52,565 nucleotides of DNA from Caldatribacterium sp964426875 (GCA_964426875.1 CAYRSB010000013.1:1-52565), one strand, 5' to 3'; numbered from the stretch's first letter, positions 33,301 through 41,533 are shown. Numbers and translations: made by a program. The notes: generated from the letters alone by a model not told the origin.

Positions 33301-33504
33301 TGCCTCTTTATCGACGAGGGCTTTTCGTCCCTGGATCGAGAACACCTTGACCTTGTGGCCGACGCCATTTTCCGTCTGAGTCGGGCGGGGAAGATGGTGG
33401 GTGTGGTGACCCATGATCCGGACTTCGCCGGATACTTCCCGGTACAGCTTGAGGTGAGGGAAGGGAAAGTAGAGTGGAAGAAGAACGAAAACATCGAAGT
33501 TTAG
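30349..33504 (+). CDS. sbcC: Rad50/SbcC-family coiled-coil ATPase
   Basis: This 1051-residue SMC-like ATPase bridges and gates DNA ends for the nuclease. The N-terminal lobe has Walker A VGPNGAGKSS (29-38). Two long charged coiled coils (about 190-500 and 515-880) are joined by a zinc hook, CPMC (Cys506 and Cys509), that dimerises the complex. The C-terminal lobe has signature SGGERTLIALALALALS, Walker B CLFIDEGFSSLD and the switch His in VVTHDPDFAGYF. The coils are rich in Glu, Lys and Arg, as in thermophiles. Its last 31 nt overlap the nurA gene. Confidence 0.96.
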   Translation: MKPVKLLVERFLGLEKVELSFKADLFVIVGPNGAGKSSLLEALFFALYGRGIRLERSKKELIHRGSPNRALRVQLEFLLGGRRFRVTREYSQKQGGTAFLERYDGERWKPLASGEQGVNALIEESLGCDAVTFRSSVFLPQGQTLSFVEATPSERFRILSSLFGLEVIDLVRDTVRDDVRKLEGELVPLRERLRVLEEERLSEKKANLERERKELLERLSCCQREEKAIERTLKKVERTREVLAELERGREREKELVSLREKAQKGAQEDARIEAAKRISVTFEEPWRFVRDRLELALGEEKARTERLLEIRGDLSRAEKALLELTRRQKEGYKEWERLKTLREEMEREGLPAFSRIEELKKELAAQREEAKALEEKLSELLKERETICLVELKDALARERELLGKLVRRDKELKEAQGKLEGLVQEERLKNQELLTCERERRQLEEEIGQRKKHLEQLLERGERIEECHEKLLLHRKEKEDQYRTKLKAFVVGELEEEWRASGVCPMCGSAVPFPESVKARVDIVALEEEYRRFQEELFRLSAEREKLRERLEELEREKKEREGRATELRERGKTLSGEVRDLRERMRAILANLGYPKEEALSLSAFRAWVEEKEKEKDVLFERVTELEKKVVLFEERIRILQEEEERVRSRLLVSQESRGRKEEELSLERRLLSGLLLKWKMGEGETPEDSFSVFLEKIKEDLRGIEQELVRLEANCEGKRQEIDFLKKESLRLEEELRLWQKEKEKLAEEENLRRGLFLEALVENEWTEEEYALLKEKEKGNWHEVLNRIEGELEGLKKRIEEMEGEKTALLSELGLSEEKIEEVYGNYQERLEKLRNDSVVLNTRLGGITEELRQIGEKEREWQRLQKSVEQQEKEHWVRSELLRALEAGGFKNYLLGILFTCLEDEASRILGELSGGRYALRMHMRGGIADMAILDRWFGGEERLPEECSGGERTLIALALALALSGLRLEGDYTQKTECLFIDEGFSSLDREHLDLVADAIFRLSRAGKMVGVVTHDPDFAGYFPVQLEVREGKVEWKKNENIEV

Positions 33505-34556
33505 CTGATTTTTTGAGAGAGAACGCTGCTCAGGTTGACCACTGGTTTGTGGGGGAAGAGGGTTTCATGCACCATGAAATTCGCGAGGAGGAATCCCTTG
33601 CCCCGCAGGAATTCTGGGAGAGAAGGGAATGGGGAGAATTTCCTGAAAATCCTGAGAGTGTTCCAGATTTCCCAAGGGTGTTTTTTGTGGATGGGAGGAT
33701 GCGGGTGCATGTGCGTCTTCTGGTGCGCACCGCTGTTCTTCTTTTGGCCGAGGTTGCCGCCGGGTATGTGGTGTGGGAAAGGGGGAGGGGGCTCTCTTTC
33801 GGTTTTTCTCCCTCATCTCCTCCTTCCCTTGAGCGGGTGATGGGGGCGGAAGAGAGTTTGGCCCTCAGGGTACGGGTGGAACAGCCCGAAATCGACCTGG
33901 GAATGGGTCTTGTTTTTCACATAGAGGAATCACAAAGGTACCCCCGGAGTCTTCCTGGCGTTGAGGTGGCTCGCCAGGCGATTTTCAATGCCATGCAGAG
34001 ACTCGAGCGGGAAGAAGTAGGACGACTTCTCGGCTGGGGAGCTCCGGTGGTCAAAGACGGGACGATCCACTTTGTGGAGCCACGAGAGTTCCATCCGGGC
34101 ATTGGTCCCTGTGGGCTGGTGAAGGGAGTAGAAGAACTTCGCCTTCCCCAGGATTGGTTGGACCATCTTTTTCACCTGGGGCGAGGGAGGAGGACCCCCT
34201 TTGTGTCTTCTTTTTTGGGGAGAGAAGAAGCCGATGCTCTTCGGGTGTTTTCTTATGTGCGATTGGTCGAGCAGAATCCCCTTTTTCCTTGGAAGGGGCT
34301 GGTGCGTCTTGAGGCGATTGTTCCCAAAGGGAGGTTCTCAGAATTTCGGGGAGAAATTTCCCGACTTTTTGACGGACTTGCCCGAGTTCTTCCTCTTTTG
34401 AGCGGAGACTATCCTTGGCAGAGGCTTCCGGAGAATATTTTCCCCATCATTGCTCTTGAGGAACGTCTTGCTCAGCATTTCGCTTCTTCACGGTTTGTGA
34501 GAGAGCTCACCCAACGTCTGCTCTTTTGGGGGAGGAGGGAAAGGAATGGAGTTTGA
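33474..34556 (+). CDS. nurA: NurA-domain 5'-3' nuclease
   Basis: The 360 residues match the NurA domain, an RNase H-like nuclease that works with HerA in 5'-end resection. The first active-site aspartate is in VFFVDGRMRVHV (Asp73); a second conserved acidic site is in PVVKDGTIHF (Asp195), with Glu residues in the ARQAIFNAMQRLEREEVGRL helix between. The C-terminal part (FPWKGLVRLEAIV to LALEERLAQH-like helices) is family-like but diverged. The start is GTG inside the end of rad50, so translation is coupled; no separate Shine-Dalgarno stands out. It overlaps herA by 11 nt. Confidence 0.82.
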   Translation: MEEERKHRSLADFLRENAAQVDHWFVGEEGFMHHEIREEESLAPQEFWERREWGEFPENPESVPDFPRVFFVDGRMRVHVRLLVRTAVLLLAEVAAGYVVWERGRGLSFGFSPSSPPSLERVMGAEESLALRVRVEQPEIDLGMGLVFHIEESQRYPRSLPGVEVARQAIFNAMQRLEREEVGRLLGWGAPVVKDGTIHFVEPREFHPGIGPCGLVKGVEELRLPQDWLDHLFHLGRGRRTPFVSSFLGREEADALRVFSYVRLVEQNPLFPWKGLVRLEAIVPKGRFSEFRGEISRLFDGLARVLPLLSGDYPWQRLPENIFPIIALEERLAQHFASSRFVRELTQRLLFWGRRERNGV

Positions 34557-36507
34557 AGAAATCGGAACGGTGACAGGATTGAGAGAAGTCACGCCGTACC
34601 ACTTCTGGGTACGGATGCGGCCTGCTTTTTCTTCCATCATCCGCCTTGAGGCCGTCGTTCGGGTGGATTACTCCTGGGGTGGTGAGGAGTATCGCACCTA
34701 CGGTGTGGTGGATGAGGTGGTGGCTTCCTGGGATGGAACGGTAACCACCGGGTATCAGGAGGAGGCCTGTGCTGAGGGAAGGTACAGTGGGATCACCATT
34801 TACCTTGGGAGGGTGGTGGTGACGAAGGCCCTCAAAAGGGAAGGCGAGGATTACGTCACCGTTCCACCCCTTGTTCCTCCCCCGGTGGGAGGACGAGTTT
34901 TTCTTGCTCCTCCCCAGGAGACCGACATTGCCCTGGGATTCGACGAGGTAAAGCATGACCTTCGGGCTTTGCCCTGTGGGGTTCTTTCTAACGGGGAAGT
35001 GGCTTACCTTGATGTGCGGTATCTTTTGGGGGACAACGGAGCCCATGTCAATGTGAGCGGGCAGTCCGGTGTAGCAGCAAAGACCTCCTACGCCACTTTC
35101 CTCCTCTGGATGATGCTCTACTATCCCCAAGCCTCGGAGCGTCATGTGAGCAATGACATTGCGGTATTTTTGCGGGATAGTAGAGCAGTCGTTTTTAATG
35201 TGAAGGGAGAGAGTCTCCTTTTTCTCGATTACTGGAACGAAGAGTGGATGAGGGCTAAGGAAAACCATCGCGAGGCTAAGAAATTTGCCCTCTGGCAGGA
35301 AATGTTTGAACGATTTGGGATGGAACCTCATCCCTTTGAGAATGTGGAGGTAGCCGTTCCTCCTCGCCGGTCTGATTGGGGGCCCAATATCCGTCACTTT
35401 CGGGAAAAGGTTCAGGTGTATGGATGGGACATCCTGGACATCGTAGACTTTGGGCTTTTACCCCTCCTTTTTGACCCTGAGGAGATCGAGACCAACCCCA
35501 ATTTCCTCTTGGTGGTTTCCGTCATTGAGGATGTTTTGCGGGACGAGTATAACAGACTCTTAGAGGAGGCCCAAAACGAGCTCTTCTCCAAGGACACCTC
35601 CTATCTTGAGGAGAATGTACGCTTTTCTTGCGAGGGGCTTGATTCCAAAACCCTTGCCCGGGTGTACCTTGCCGTGTGTGGGGTGAGCCTGGAAAGCATG
35701 CTTTCGCGCTTCCACCTTCCCAATTCCTTAAAAAGTCTTGTGGAGATGCTCCATGAGTACTCTTTGGAGGAAGACCCTAAAACCCCTCTGGCAAGAGAGC
35801 TCAAAGGGGAGCGGGTGGATGAACGAACAGTTCTAGCCATATCCCGCAGGCTCCGTCTGGCCGAACGCAGCGGCCTGGGGAGACTCTGGAGGAGTATAAA
35901 GCCCAGCATGTCAAAGGTACTTTGTGCTCCTCCCGTTCCTGAGTATGCCCTTCGCTGGAATCGACCTTCGGGGGTAACCGTGATCGACATCGCCAAGCTT
36001 CCTCCCCGGGGACAGGCCTTTGTGGTGGGGGCGGTGCTTCGGGAGATTCTTCGGGCCAAAGAAGAAGACCTTCTCAAAGAACCGGTTTTTGTGTACCTCG
36101 ATGAGCTCAACAAGTACGCTCCCCGGACAGGTGGTGGGCCCTTAGGTAAGATCTTTCGAGACGTGGCCGAACGGGGAAGGTCTTTCCGGATTGTCCTTGT
36201 CGGTGCAGAACAGACCGCTTCCCAGGTGGATTACCGGGTTGTAACCCAGGCGGCCACAACGGTTGTGGGAAGACAGAAACCAGCTGAATTGGGGAAAGAA
36301 GAGTATGCCCACCTTGAGGGAGTGCTGCGGGAGAAGGCCGCGACCCTGCTCCCTGGGGAAGTCATCATCGACCAGCCCTTCTTCCGTCTTCCTTTGACGG
36401 TGCGCTTTCCCCTTACTCCCTGGGCCACCTCTGAGGAAAAACGCTTTCTCCTTCAGGGGAACACCGTACCCCTTTCAGAAGAGGAATTTCGAAAACTCTT
36501 CGAATGA
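34546..36507 (+). CDS. herA: HerA/FtsK-superfamily DNA translocase with variant Walker A
   Basis: At 653 residues this is a HerA-like hexameric DNA pump. An N-terminal HAS-barrel (about 1-110, EEIGTVTGLREVTPYHFWVR) leads into the RecA-like core. Walker A reads GQSGVAAKTS (172-181): Lys179 and Thr180 are kept but the Gly before Lys is Ala. Walker B is VFVYLDELNKYAP (Asp519, Glu520). RDVAERGRSFRIVLVGAEQT and VVTQAATTVVGRQ resemble sensor and arginine-finger regions. The mid-domain (about 220-450) is longer than in archaeal HerA. It forms one operon with nurA and mre11-rad50, so it should feed DNA to NurA during end resection. Confidence 0.88.
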   Translation: MEFEEIGTVTGLREVTPYHFWVRMRPAFSSIIRLEAVVRVDYSWGGEEYRTYGVVDEVVASWDGTVTTGYQEEACAEGRYSGITIYLGRVVVTKALKREGEDYVTVPPLVPPPVGGRVFLAPPQETDIALGFDEVKHDLRALPCGVLSNGEVAYLDVRYLLGDNGAHVNVSGQSGVAAKTSYATFLLWMMLYYPQASERHVSNDIAVFLRDSRAVVFNVKGESLLFLDYWNEEWMRAKENHREAKKFALWQEMFERFGMEPHPFENVEVAVPPRRSDWGPNIRHFREKVQVYGWDILDIVDFGLLPLLFDPEEIETNPNFLLVVSVIEDVLRDEYNRLLEEAQNELFSKDTSYLEENVRFSCEGLDSKTLARVYLAVCGVSLESMLSRFHLPNSLKSLVEMLHEYSLEEDPKTPLARELKGERVDERTVLAISRRLRLAERSGLGRLWRSIKPSMSKVLCAPPVPEYALRWNRPSGVTVIDIAKLPPRGQAFVVGAVLREILRAKEEDLLKEPVFVYLDELNKYAPRTGGGPLGKIFRDVAERGRSFRIVLVGAEQTASQVDYRVVTQAATTVVGRQKPAELGKEEYAHLEGVLREKAATLLPGEVIIDQPFFRLPLTVRFPLTPWATSEEKRFLLQGNTVPLSEEEFRKLFE

Positions 36508-36519
36508 GAGGTGAGCATC

Positions 36520-36915
36520 GTGCGAGAGTTTACTGTAGAAACACGCAGAAGAGAAGAACCGGTAAACATCACCTCCCTTGTGGCCAGTGCCGTGCGGGAG
36601 TCGGGAAAGGAACGGGGGATATGCGTGGTGTATGCCCCTCACACCACCTGTGGGGTAACTGTCAACGAGAGTGCCGACCCCGATGTGGTGTTCGACCTCA
36701 TGCAGGGCTTGCGTCACGCTGCTCCCGATAATCTCCCCTACGAGCACGGGGAGGGGAATTCCCCGGCCCACATCAAGGCTTCTCTGGTAGGTTCCTCGGT
36801 TACCGTCCTCTTTGAAGGGGGAAAACTCCTTCTGGGAACCTGGCAAGGAATTTTTCTTTGTGAATTTGACGGTCCTCGGAGGAGAAGAGTCTGGGTTCAG
36901 GTATTGGGAGAGTAG
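36520..36915 (+). CDS. yjbQ: YjbQ/UPF0047 family protein
   Basis: This 131-residue protein belongs to the YjbQ family, small trimeric enzymes with weak thiamine-phosphate synthase activity and unclear real function. Family motifs are APHTTCGVTVNESADPDV, DNLPYEHGEGNSPAHIKASL, GSSVTV and LGTWQGIFLCEFDGPRRRRV, including the conserved His-Cys metal-like site. The GTG at 36520 is used since GAGAGGTGAG lies 7 nt upstream; a GTG at 36511 would leave no room for it. It may be the last gene of the herA operon (12 nt gap). Confidence 0.93.
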   Translation: MREFTVETRRREEPVNITSLVASAVRESGKERGICVVYAPHTTCGVTVNESADPDVVFDLMQGLRHAAPDNLPYEHGEGNSPAHIKASLVGSSVTVLFEGGKLLLGTWQGIFLCEFDGPRRRRVWVQVLGE

Positions 36916-36981
36916 ATATTGCCCTGAGAAAATACATCAATGCTTGACTGTGATTTTAGCCATAACAGGGAGGCAAACACC

Positions 36982-38328
36982 ATGGCGTATCTTGGTTACT
37001 TTCCTCAAGACTTTCTCTTTGGTGTGGCTACTGCTTCGTACCAGATTGAGGGAGCCTGGAAGGAAAACGGGAAAGGTGAGAGCGTCTGGGACCGATTCTC
37101 TCACACCCCGGGGAGGATTCTCGATGGCACCACGGGAGACGTGGCCTGTGACCACTACCACCGTTACCTTGAAGACGTGGCTTTGATGAAAGAACTTGGA
37201 GTCGACGCCTACCGTTTCTCCATCTCCTGGCCCAGAGTACTTCCAGAGGGGAGAGGAAGGGTGAACGAGAAAGGCCTCGACTTCTACAAAAGGCTTATTG
37301 AGGCCTTGAGGGAAGCCGGCATTCGCCCCTGTTGTACCCTCTACCACTGGGACCTTCCCCAGGCACTTCAGGAGAAAGGAGGATGGGAGAGTCAAGAGAC
37401 GGTGGAGGCCTTTGTGGAGTACGCTAAGCTACTCTTTTGCACTTTCCGGGACGATGTGGACCTTTGGATCACCCACAACGAACCCTGGGTGGTGGCTTTT
37501 GTCGGAAACTACGAAGGATACCATGCCCCCGGAAAGCGAGACTTCCAGAGCGCCCTTTTGGTCTCTCGGAATCTTCTTCTCTCCCATGGGCTTGCGGTGC
37601 GGGTCTTCCGGGAAGAAGGAGTACGGGGTAAGATCGGTATCACTCTGAACCTGGCACCCTTTCATCCGGCCAGTGAGGATGAGGAAGACGTGAAGGCTGC
37701 CTGGCGTTTTGATGGGTATCAAAACCGCTGGTTCCTGGACCCTCTCTTTCGGGGACGATTCCCCGAAGATATGTGTTCTTTCTACGAGGCCAAGGGTTTT
37801 TCCGTTCCTCGGCTCGGTGAGAAAGAGAAAGCCCTTATTGCTCAACCTATTGATTTTCTGGGTGTGAACTACTACCTCCGCCGAGTTGTGAAAAGAGGGA
37901 GAGAACCAATTCTTGAGGTTGAGGCCTTAGATTTGCCCCATTATGAGAAAAGTGACATGGGCTGGGAGGTCTATCCTCGGGGAATTTACGAAATTCTTGT
38001 ACGGGTTGTGGAAGACTATGCTCCTTTGGCCATCTACGTCACCGAGAATGGTTTTGCCTTCCAGGACATGTGGAGCGACGGGACGATAAGCGATGAACGG
38101 AGAATTGCCTATTTGCGGGATCACCTCCTCTGGGTGTACCAGGCTCTCGAGGAAGGTTGTCCGGTGAAGGGGTACTTCGTCTGGAGTCTCCTGGACAACT
38201 TCGAGTGGGCGCTGGGGCTCTCCAAGCGCTTTGGTCTGGTTTACGTCGATTACCAGACCTTACGGCGAATTCCTAAACAAAGCTTCTTCTGGTATCGGCG
38301 GGTGATTGAGAAGCGAAGCCTTCGGTAA
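36982..38328 (+). CDS. GH1 beta-glucosidase/beta-glycosidase
   Basis: This 448-residue enzyme is a complete GH1 beta-glycosidase that cleaves cellobiose, other short beta-glucosides or galactosides in the cytoplasm. The family start FPQDFLFGVATASYQIEGAW is present, with YRFSISWPRVLPEG, the acid/base in WITHNEPW (Glu167) and the nucleophile in YVTENGFAF (Glu355). SLLDNFEWALGLSKRFGLVY closes the barrel. There is no signal peptide. The ATG at 36982 follows CAGGGAGG and gives the standard length; the frame is open upstream to 36940. It is followed by a hairpin, so it is probably transcribed with or just after yjbQ. Confidence 0.96.
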   Translation: MAYLGYFPQDFLFGVATASYQIEGAWKENGKGESVWDRFSHTPGRILDGTTGDVACDHYHRYLEDVALMKELGVDAYRFSISWPRVLPEGRGRVNEKGLDFYKRLIEALREAGIRPCCTLYHWDLPQALQEKGGWESQETVEAFVEYAKLLFCTFRDDVDLWITHNEPWVVAFVGNYEGYHAPGKRDFQSALLVSRNLLLSHGLAVRVFREEGVRGKIGITLNLAPFHPASEDEEDVKAAWRFDGYQNRWFLDPLFRGRFPEDMCSFYEAKGFSVPRLGEKEKALIAQPIDFLGVNYYLRRVVKRGREPILEVEALDLPHYEKSDMGWEVYPRGIYEILVRVVEDYAPLAIYVTENGFAFQDMWSDGTISDERRIAYLRDHLLWVYQALEEGCPVKGYFVWSLLDNFEWALGLSKRFGLVYVDYQTLRRIPKQSFFWYRRVIEKRSLR

Positions 38329-38337
38329 TCGGGGTGT

Positions 38338-38376
38338 GAAGGTAGTAAAAAGGTTTTTATAAAAGTCACTACCTTC
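38338..38376. terminator. hairpin between convergent GH1 and TM1266-like genes
   Basis: A 9-bp inverted repeat, GAAGGTAGT (38338-38346) and ACTACCTTC (38368-38376), encloses a 21-nt AT-rich loop that can pair further. It lies between two genes that face each other and could end both transcripts, though neither side has a long T-run. Confidence 0.55.
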
Positions 38377-38392
38377 TTGCCCATGAAGGTGC

Positions 38393-38665
38393 TCACTCCG
38401 TCGATACCAGGGCCGATTTCACCCGGACCCCGGGAATGCTTCCCAGGCGTCCGGTGAGTGCCCCTAAGGTGTCAGTGTCGCCGTCGACGATGAGGGCAAT
38501 GACCGAGATGTTTCTCTCCCGGTAGGGGATTCCCATGCGACCGATGATGATGTCGCCGAATTCGGCCAGAATCTCGTTGACCCTTTCGGCCTGTTTTTCC
38601 CGGTTAGTCACGATGATTCCGATGACTCCGACTCTATTTTTCAAACCCTCGGGCGAGGCGTACAT
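38393..38665 (-). CDS. TM1266-family putative regulator (iron-only hydrogenase system type)
   Basis: This 90-residue protein matches the small ACT-like family typified by TM1266, annotated as a regulator of Fe-Fe hydrogenase systems. Typical stretches are RVGVIGIIVTNREKQAERVN, EILAEFGDIIIGRMGIPYRE and VIALIVDGDTDTLGALTGRL, then IPGVRVKSALV. No DNA-binding domain is present, so it may bind a metal or a metabolite. It starts 32 nt inside the end of the sugar kinase gene, so it is translationally coupled to the rnf operon. No hydrogenase gene lies in this window. Confidence 0.85.
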   Translation of the reverse strand: MYASPEGLKNRVGVIGIIVTNREKQAERVNEILAEFGDIIIGRMGIPYRERNISVIALIVDGDTDTLGALTGRLGSIPGVRVKSALVSTE

Positions 38666-40106
38666 TGGCTTCTTTCAAGACCTCCCGCACACTGTGGTAG
38701 ATTTCAAAGAAGTGGTGTACTTCCTCTTTAAGGCTTTCAAGAGGCTCAAAGACCTCCTTAACCTGGAAAGTTTTCTGAAAAACCTCAGCAGGGCTTTTGT
38801 AGATGCCGGCACCGATTCCGGCAAGGAAGGCGGCCCCCTGACAGCTCCCCTCTTTTTCTTCGGGGACCACTATGGGTTGTCCAAGAAAGGTGGCCTTAAG
38901 GAACATCCAGGTGGTGTTTTGTGTCCCTCCCCCTACGTTAACGGCGTGGTCCACCCTGTAGGATAGCTCTTTTTCCATTCTCTCCCATATGATTCGGTAT
39001 TCGGCGCAGAGTCCGCAGAGTACCCCCAAAATGAGGTCTTTTTTATCCGTCTCTCCCCGGAGATTGAGGAAGGCCCCCCTTGCTTCTTCGTATTCCCCTC
39101 CCAGAAGATAGGGGAAAAAGAGAGGTGTGGAGTAGCCCAGACGGATTTCTGTTTTCTCAAAGAGCCGGTACGACTCCCCTAAAAGGTGCAGGAGCCAGTC
39201 TACTGAGTATCCGCCACTGTAGATGCCTCCCAGGGCATAGTAGAGGGGGAATACCACGTGATGGCCAAAAGAAAAAGGCTTCCCTCTGCTTTCTTCTGGG
39301 AAGGAAGGTGGCTTTTCAAGAGGAATGGTGAGAGATTCGGTGGTTCCGGTGGAAATGAGTCCCCAGTTCTTCTGAAATACCCCGCTGGCCAGGGCAGCGC
39401 AGAGATGGTCGTGTCCTCCAGTGACAACGAGGGTATTTTTGGGAAGGCCACTTTTTTGGGCCACTTCTTCTTTGAGGGTCCCAAGGGCTACCCCGGAAGG
39501 ATAGAGAGGACTCATCTTTTCTTCGGGTATTCCCACGACCTCAAGGAGTTCTCGAGACCAACTACGGCGGTACTGGTCAAAGAGCATAGTCCGAGAGGCA
39601 AGAGAGTAGTCGAAGGAGAGCTCTCCACTCAAGGCAAAGAGAACATATCCCGACATGGAAGTCCAGCGATGAACCCGTTCAAAGACCTTTCTTTCGTGAT
39701 GGCGGTGCCAGAGGAGTTTGTACAGGGAGTACTTGTGGTGGGGAGAGAGGCCTGTTGTGCGATACACCCAGGAGGGATCGAGGTTCAAGGTGGTGACTTC
39801 CTCTTTGGTGCGTTCGTCGTACCAGGGAATGCAACGGTTTACAGGAGCACCATCTTCTGAGAGACCCACCACAACCTCGGCAAAGCTTGAGACACTCAGG
39901 GCACGTATCCTTCGGCGGACAGGCTCAGAGAAACCCCGCATGCTTTCGCAAAGTGTCACGAAGAGCTTTTCGGCATCGTAGTAAGGGCCATCGGCATCGC
40001 AGAGAAGAGGAGTGGGAAAACTCTGTTCTTCCAGGGACCCTCCCTCCTCTTCGTACACCTTGAGCTTGGTGTTTGTGGTCCCGATGTCTATGCCAAGGAG
40101 TGCCAT
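38634..40106 (-). CDS. FGGY-family carbohydrate kinase
   Basis: The 490 residues form an ATP-dependent sugar kinase of the xylulokinase/gluconokinase group. Phosphate-binding loop GIDIGTTNTKLKVYEEEGG is at the start; SVSSFAEVVVGLSEDG, IPWYDERTKEE, DYSLASRTMLFD, VVTGGHDHLCAALASG, STGTTESLTIP and NVGGGTQNTTWMFLKATFLG follow, with the Asp of GGHDH as the likely base. The substrate is not evident. It differs clearly from the glycerol kinase at 8300. Its ATG shares one base with the rnfB stop (TAATG), so a sugar kinase is firmly wired into an energy-conservation operon, which is unusual. Confidence 0.9.
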   Translation of the reverse strand: MALLGIDIGTTNTKLKVYEEEGGSLEEQSFPTPLLCDADGPYYDAEKLFVTLCESMRGFSEPVRRRIRALSVSSFAEVVVGLSEDGAPVNRCIPWYDERTKEEVTTLNLDPSWVYRTTGLSPHHKYSLYKLLWHRHHERKVFERVHRWTSMSGYVLFALSGELSFDYSLASRTMLFDQYRRSWSRELLEVVGIPEEKMSPLYPSGVALGTLKEEVAQKSGLPKNTLVVTGGHDHLCAALASGVFQKNWGLISTGTTESLTIPLEKPPSFPEESRGKPFSFGHHVVFPLYYALGGIYSGGYSVDWLLHLLGESYRLFEKTEIRLGYSTPLFFPYLLGGEYEEARGAFLNLRGETDKKDLILGVLCGLCAEYRIIWERMEKELSYRVDHAVNVGGGTQNTTWMFLKATFLGQPIVVPEEKEGSCQGAAFLAGIGAGIYKSPAEVFQKTFQVKEVFEPLESLKEEVHHFFEIYHSVREVLKEANVRLARGFEK

Positions 40107-40930
40107 TAGCTCTGTACCTCAAGGAGAGCTTCTTTTTTACCCATCCTTATTATACAGTGCGTAGGGCACTTCTCTACACAGAGGCCGCAGAGGGTGCACT
40201 TTTCCCGGGAGATCACGATACGCCCATTTTCGAAAGTGATGGCTCCTTCAGGACAGACTCGGACACAGAGCTGACACTTGATGCACCCTCTGGTGCAGAC
40301 CTTTCGAACCTCTTTTGCCCCCTCGGGGGATGTACAGGCTACGAGAACCTGTGCCTTTTTAGGGACAAGGACGAAGAGATTTCTCGGACACTCGGCCACA
40401 CACTTGCCGCAACCGGTGCATTTCTCCCAATCTACCACCGGGAGGCTAGTCTCTTCATCAAGATGCAGGGCCCCAAAAGGACATACCCGGACACAGTTTC
40501 CAAGTCCTAAACACCCGAATCGACACCCCTTGAAGGACCCGGAAAGAAGATGGGCAGCCCGGCAGTCAAAAATCCCTTCGTAGTCGGCAACGGTTTGGGC
40601 CACACCCCTTCCCCCCTGGCAGAGAAGGAATGCTCTTTTGACCTCCCAACTTTCGTTTTCCTGTCCCAGGAGCTTTGACAGCTCTGCCCAGACTCTCGGT
40701 CCTCCCACCGGGCAGGCATTGGGAGACGCTTCTTGAGAGGCAATCTTTTCGGCTAAGCTGCTGCAACTTGGGAAGCCACAGGCTCCGCAGTTTGCTCCCG
40801 GAAGAAGGTGCTCCACCGCCTGTACCAGGGGATTCAGCGGAACGGCAAACTTTTTGGCAAAAAGCGCCAGCATGAGTCCGAAGACTAAACCTAAAACTCC
40901 TACGAGAATTGTCGGCAAGAGTACGTCCAT
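40106..40930 (-). CDS. rnfB: Rnf complex subunit B (Fe-S protein)
   Basis: RnfB takes electrons from reduced ferredoxin. The 274-residue protein has one N-terminal membrane helix (LLPTILVGVLGLVFGLMLAL) and then the 4Fe-4S motif of the family, CGACGFPSC with downstream cysteines. Four ferredoxin-type repeats follow: CLGLGNCVRVCP, CTGCGKCVAECP, CIKCQLCVRVCP and CTLCGLCVEKCP. This is an enlarged Fe-S content compared with short proteobacterial RnfB and is usual in clostridial and Thermotoga-like complexes. It is the last rnf gene, after rnfA. Confidence 0.96.
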   Translation of the reverse strand: MDVLLPTILVGVLGLVFGLMLALFAKKFAVPLNPLVQAVEHLLPGANCGACGFPSCSSLAEKIASQEASPNACPVGGPRVWAELSKLLGQENESWEVKRAFLLCQGGRGVAQTVADYEGIFDCRAAHLLSGSFKGCRFGCLGLGNCVRVCPFGALHLDEETSLPVVDWEKCTGCGKCVAECPRNLFVLVPKKAQVLVACTSPEGAKEVRKVCTRGCIKCQLCVRVCPEGAITFENGRIVISREKCTLCGLCVEKCPTHCIIRMGKKEALLEVQS

Positions 40931-40942
40931 GTCCTCCCTCCT

Positions 40943-41533
40943 CTACTTCACCAGACCTTTGAACCCTAGAAAGGCTATGGCCAGAAGGCATGTGGATACA
41001 AAGACGATGGGATATCCCTGCCAGAAAGAGGGAACTCGGGCCAGGCGGAGTTGCTCTCGTATCCCGGCCAGAAGCACAAGAGCCACCGTAAATCCTAAGG
41101 CAACGCTTATACTGTACACCATAACCTGAAGGAGAGAGTAGCCGTAGTCCACACCCAAAAATGTCACTGCAAGGATGGCGCAGTTTGTGGTGATGAGGGG
41201 AAGGTAGATTCCCATGGCCCGGTAGAGGTTAGGCACATTCTTTTTGAGGAGTATCTCTACAAGCTGGACCAGGGTAGCAATGACTAAGATGAACACCATG
41301 ATGCGGAGGTACTCAAGGCCCAGAGGCACAAAGATGTAGTTCCAGAGAAACCAGGTGACGATGGAGGCTAAAACCATGACAAACGTCACCGCCATGCCCA
41401 TGCCGATAGAATTAGCCACACTCGAAGACATGCCGATGTAGGGACAGAGGCCGATGTAACGGGCCAGGATGATGTTGTCCACAAAAGCGGCGCTCACCAG
41501 GATTTTCAAAAGGGTAATCAGTCCTCCGTTCAT
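40943..41533 (-). CDS. rnfA: Rnf complex subunit A
   Basis: The 196-residue integral membrane protein has six helices. The conserved IRYIGLCPYIG-type loop reads ARYIGLCPYIGMSSSVANSI; in RnfA/NqrE this region holds cysteines that bind an Fe-S cluster with RnfE. The second half-repeat contains LPLITTNCAILAVTFLGVDY, where the second conserved Cys lies. It overlaps rnfE by 4 nt. Confidence 0.96.
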   Translation of the reverse strand: MNGGLITLLKILVSAAFVDNIILARYIGLCPYIGMSSSVANSIGMGMAVTFVMVLASIVTWFLWNYIFVPLGLEYLRIMVFILVIATLVQLVEILLKKNVPNLYRAMGIYLPLITTNCAILAVTFLGVDYGYSLLQVMVYSISVALGFTVALVLLAGIREQLRLARVPSFWQGYPIVFVSTCLLAIAFLGFKGLVK

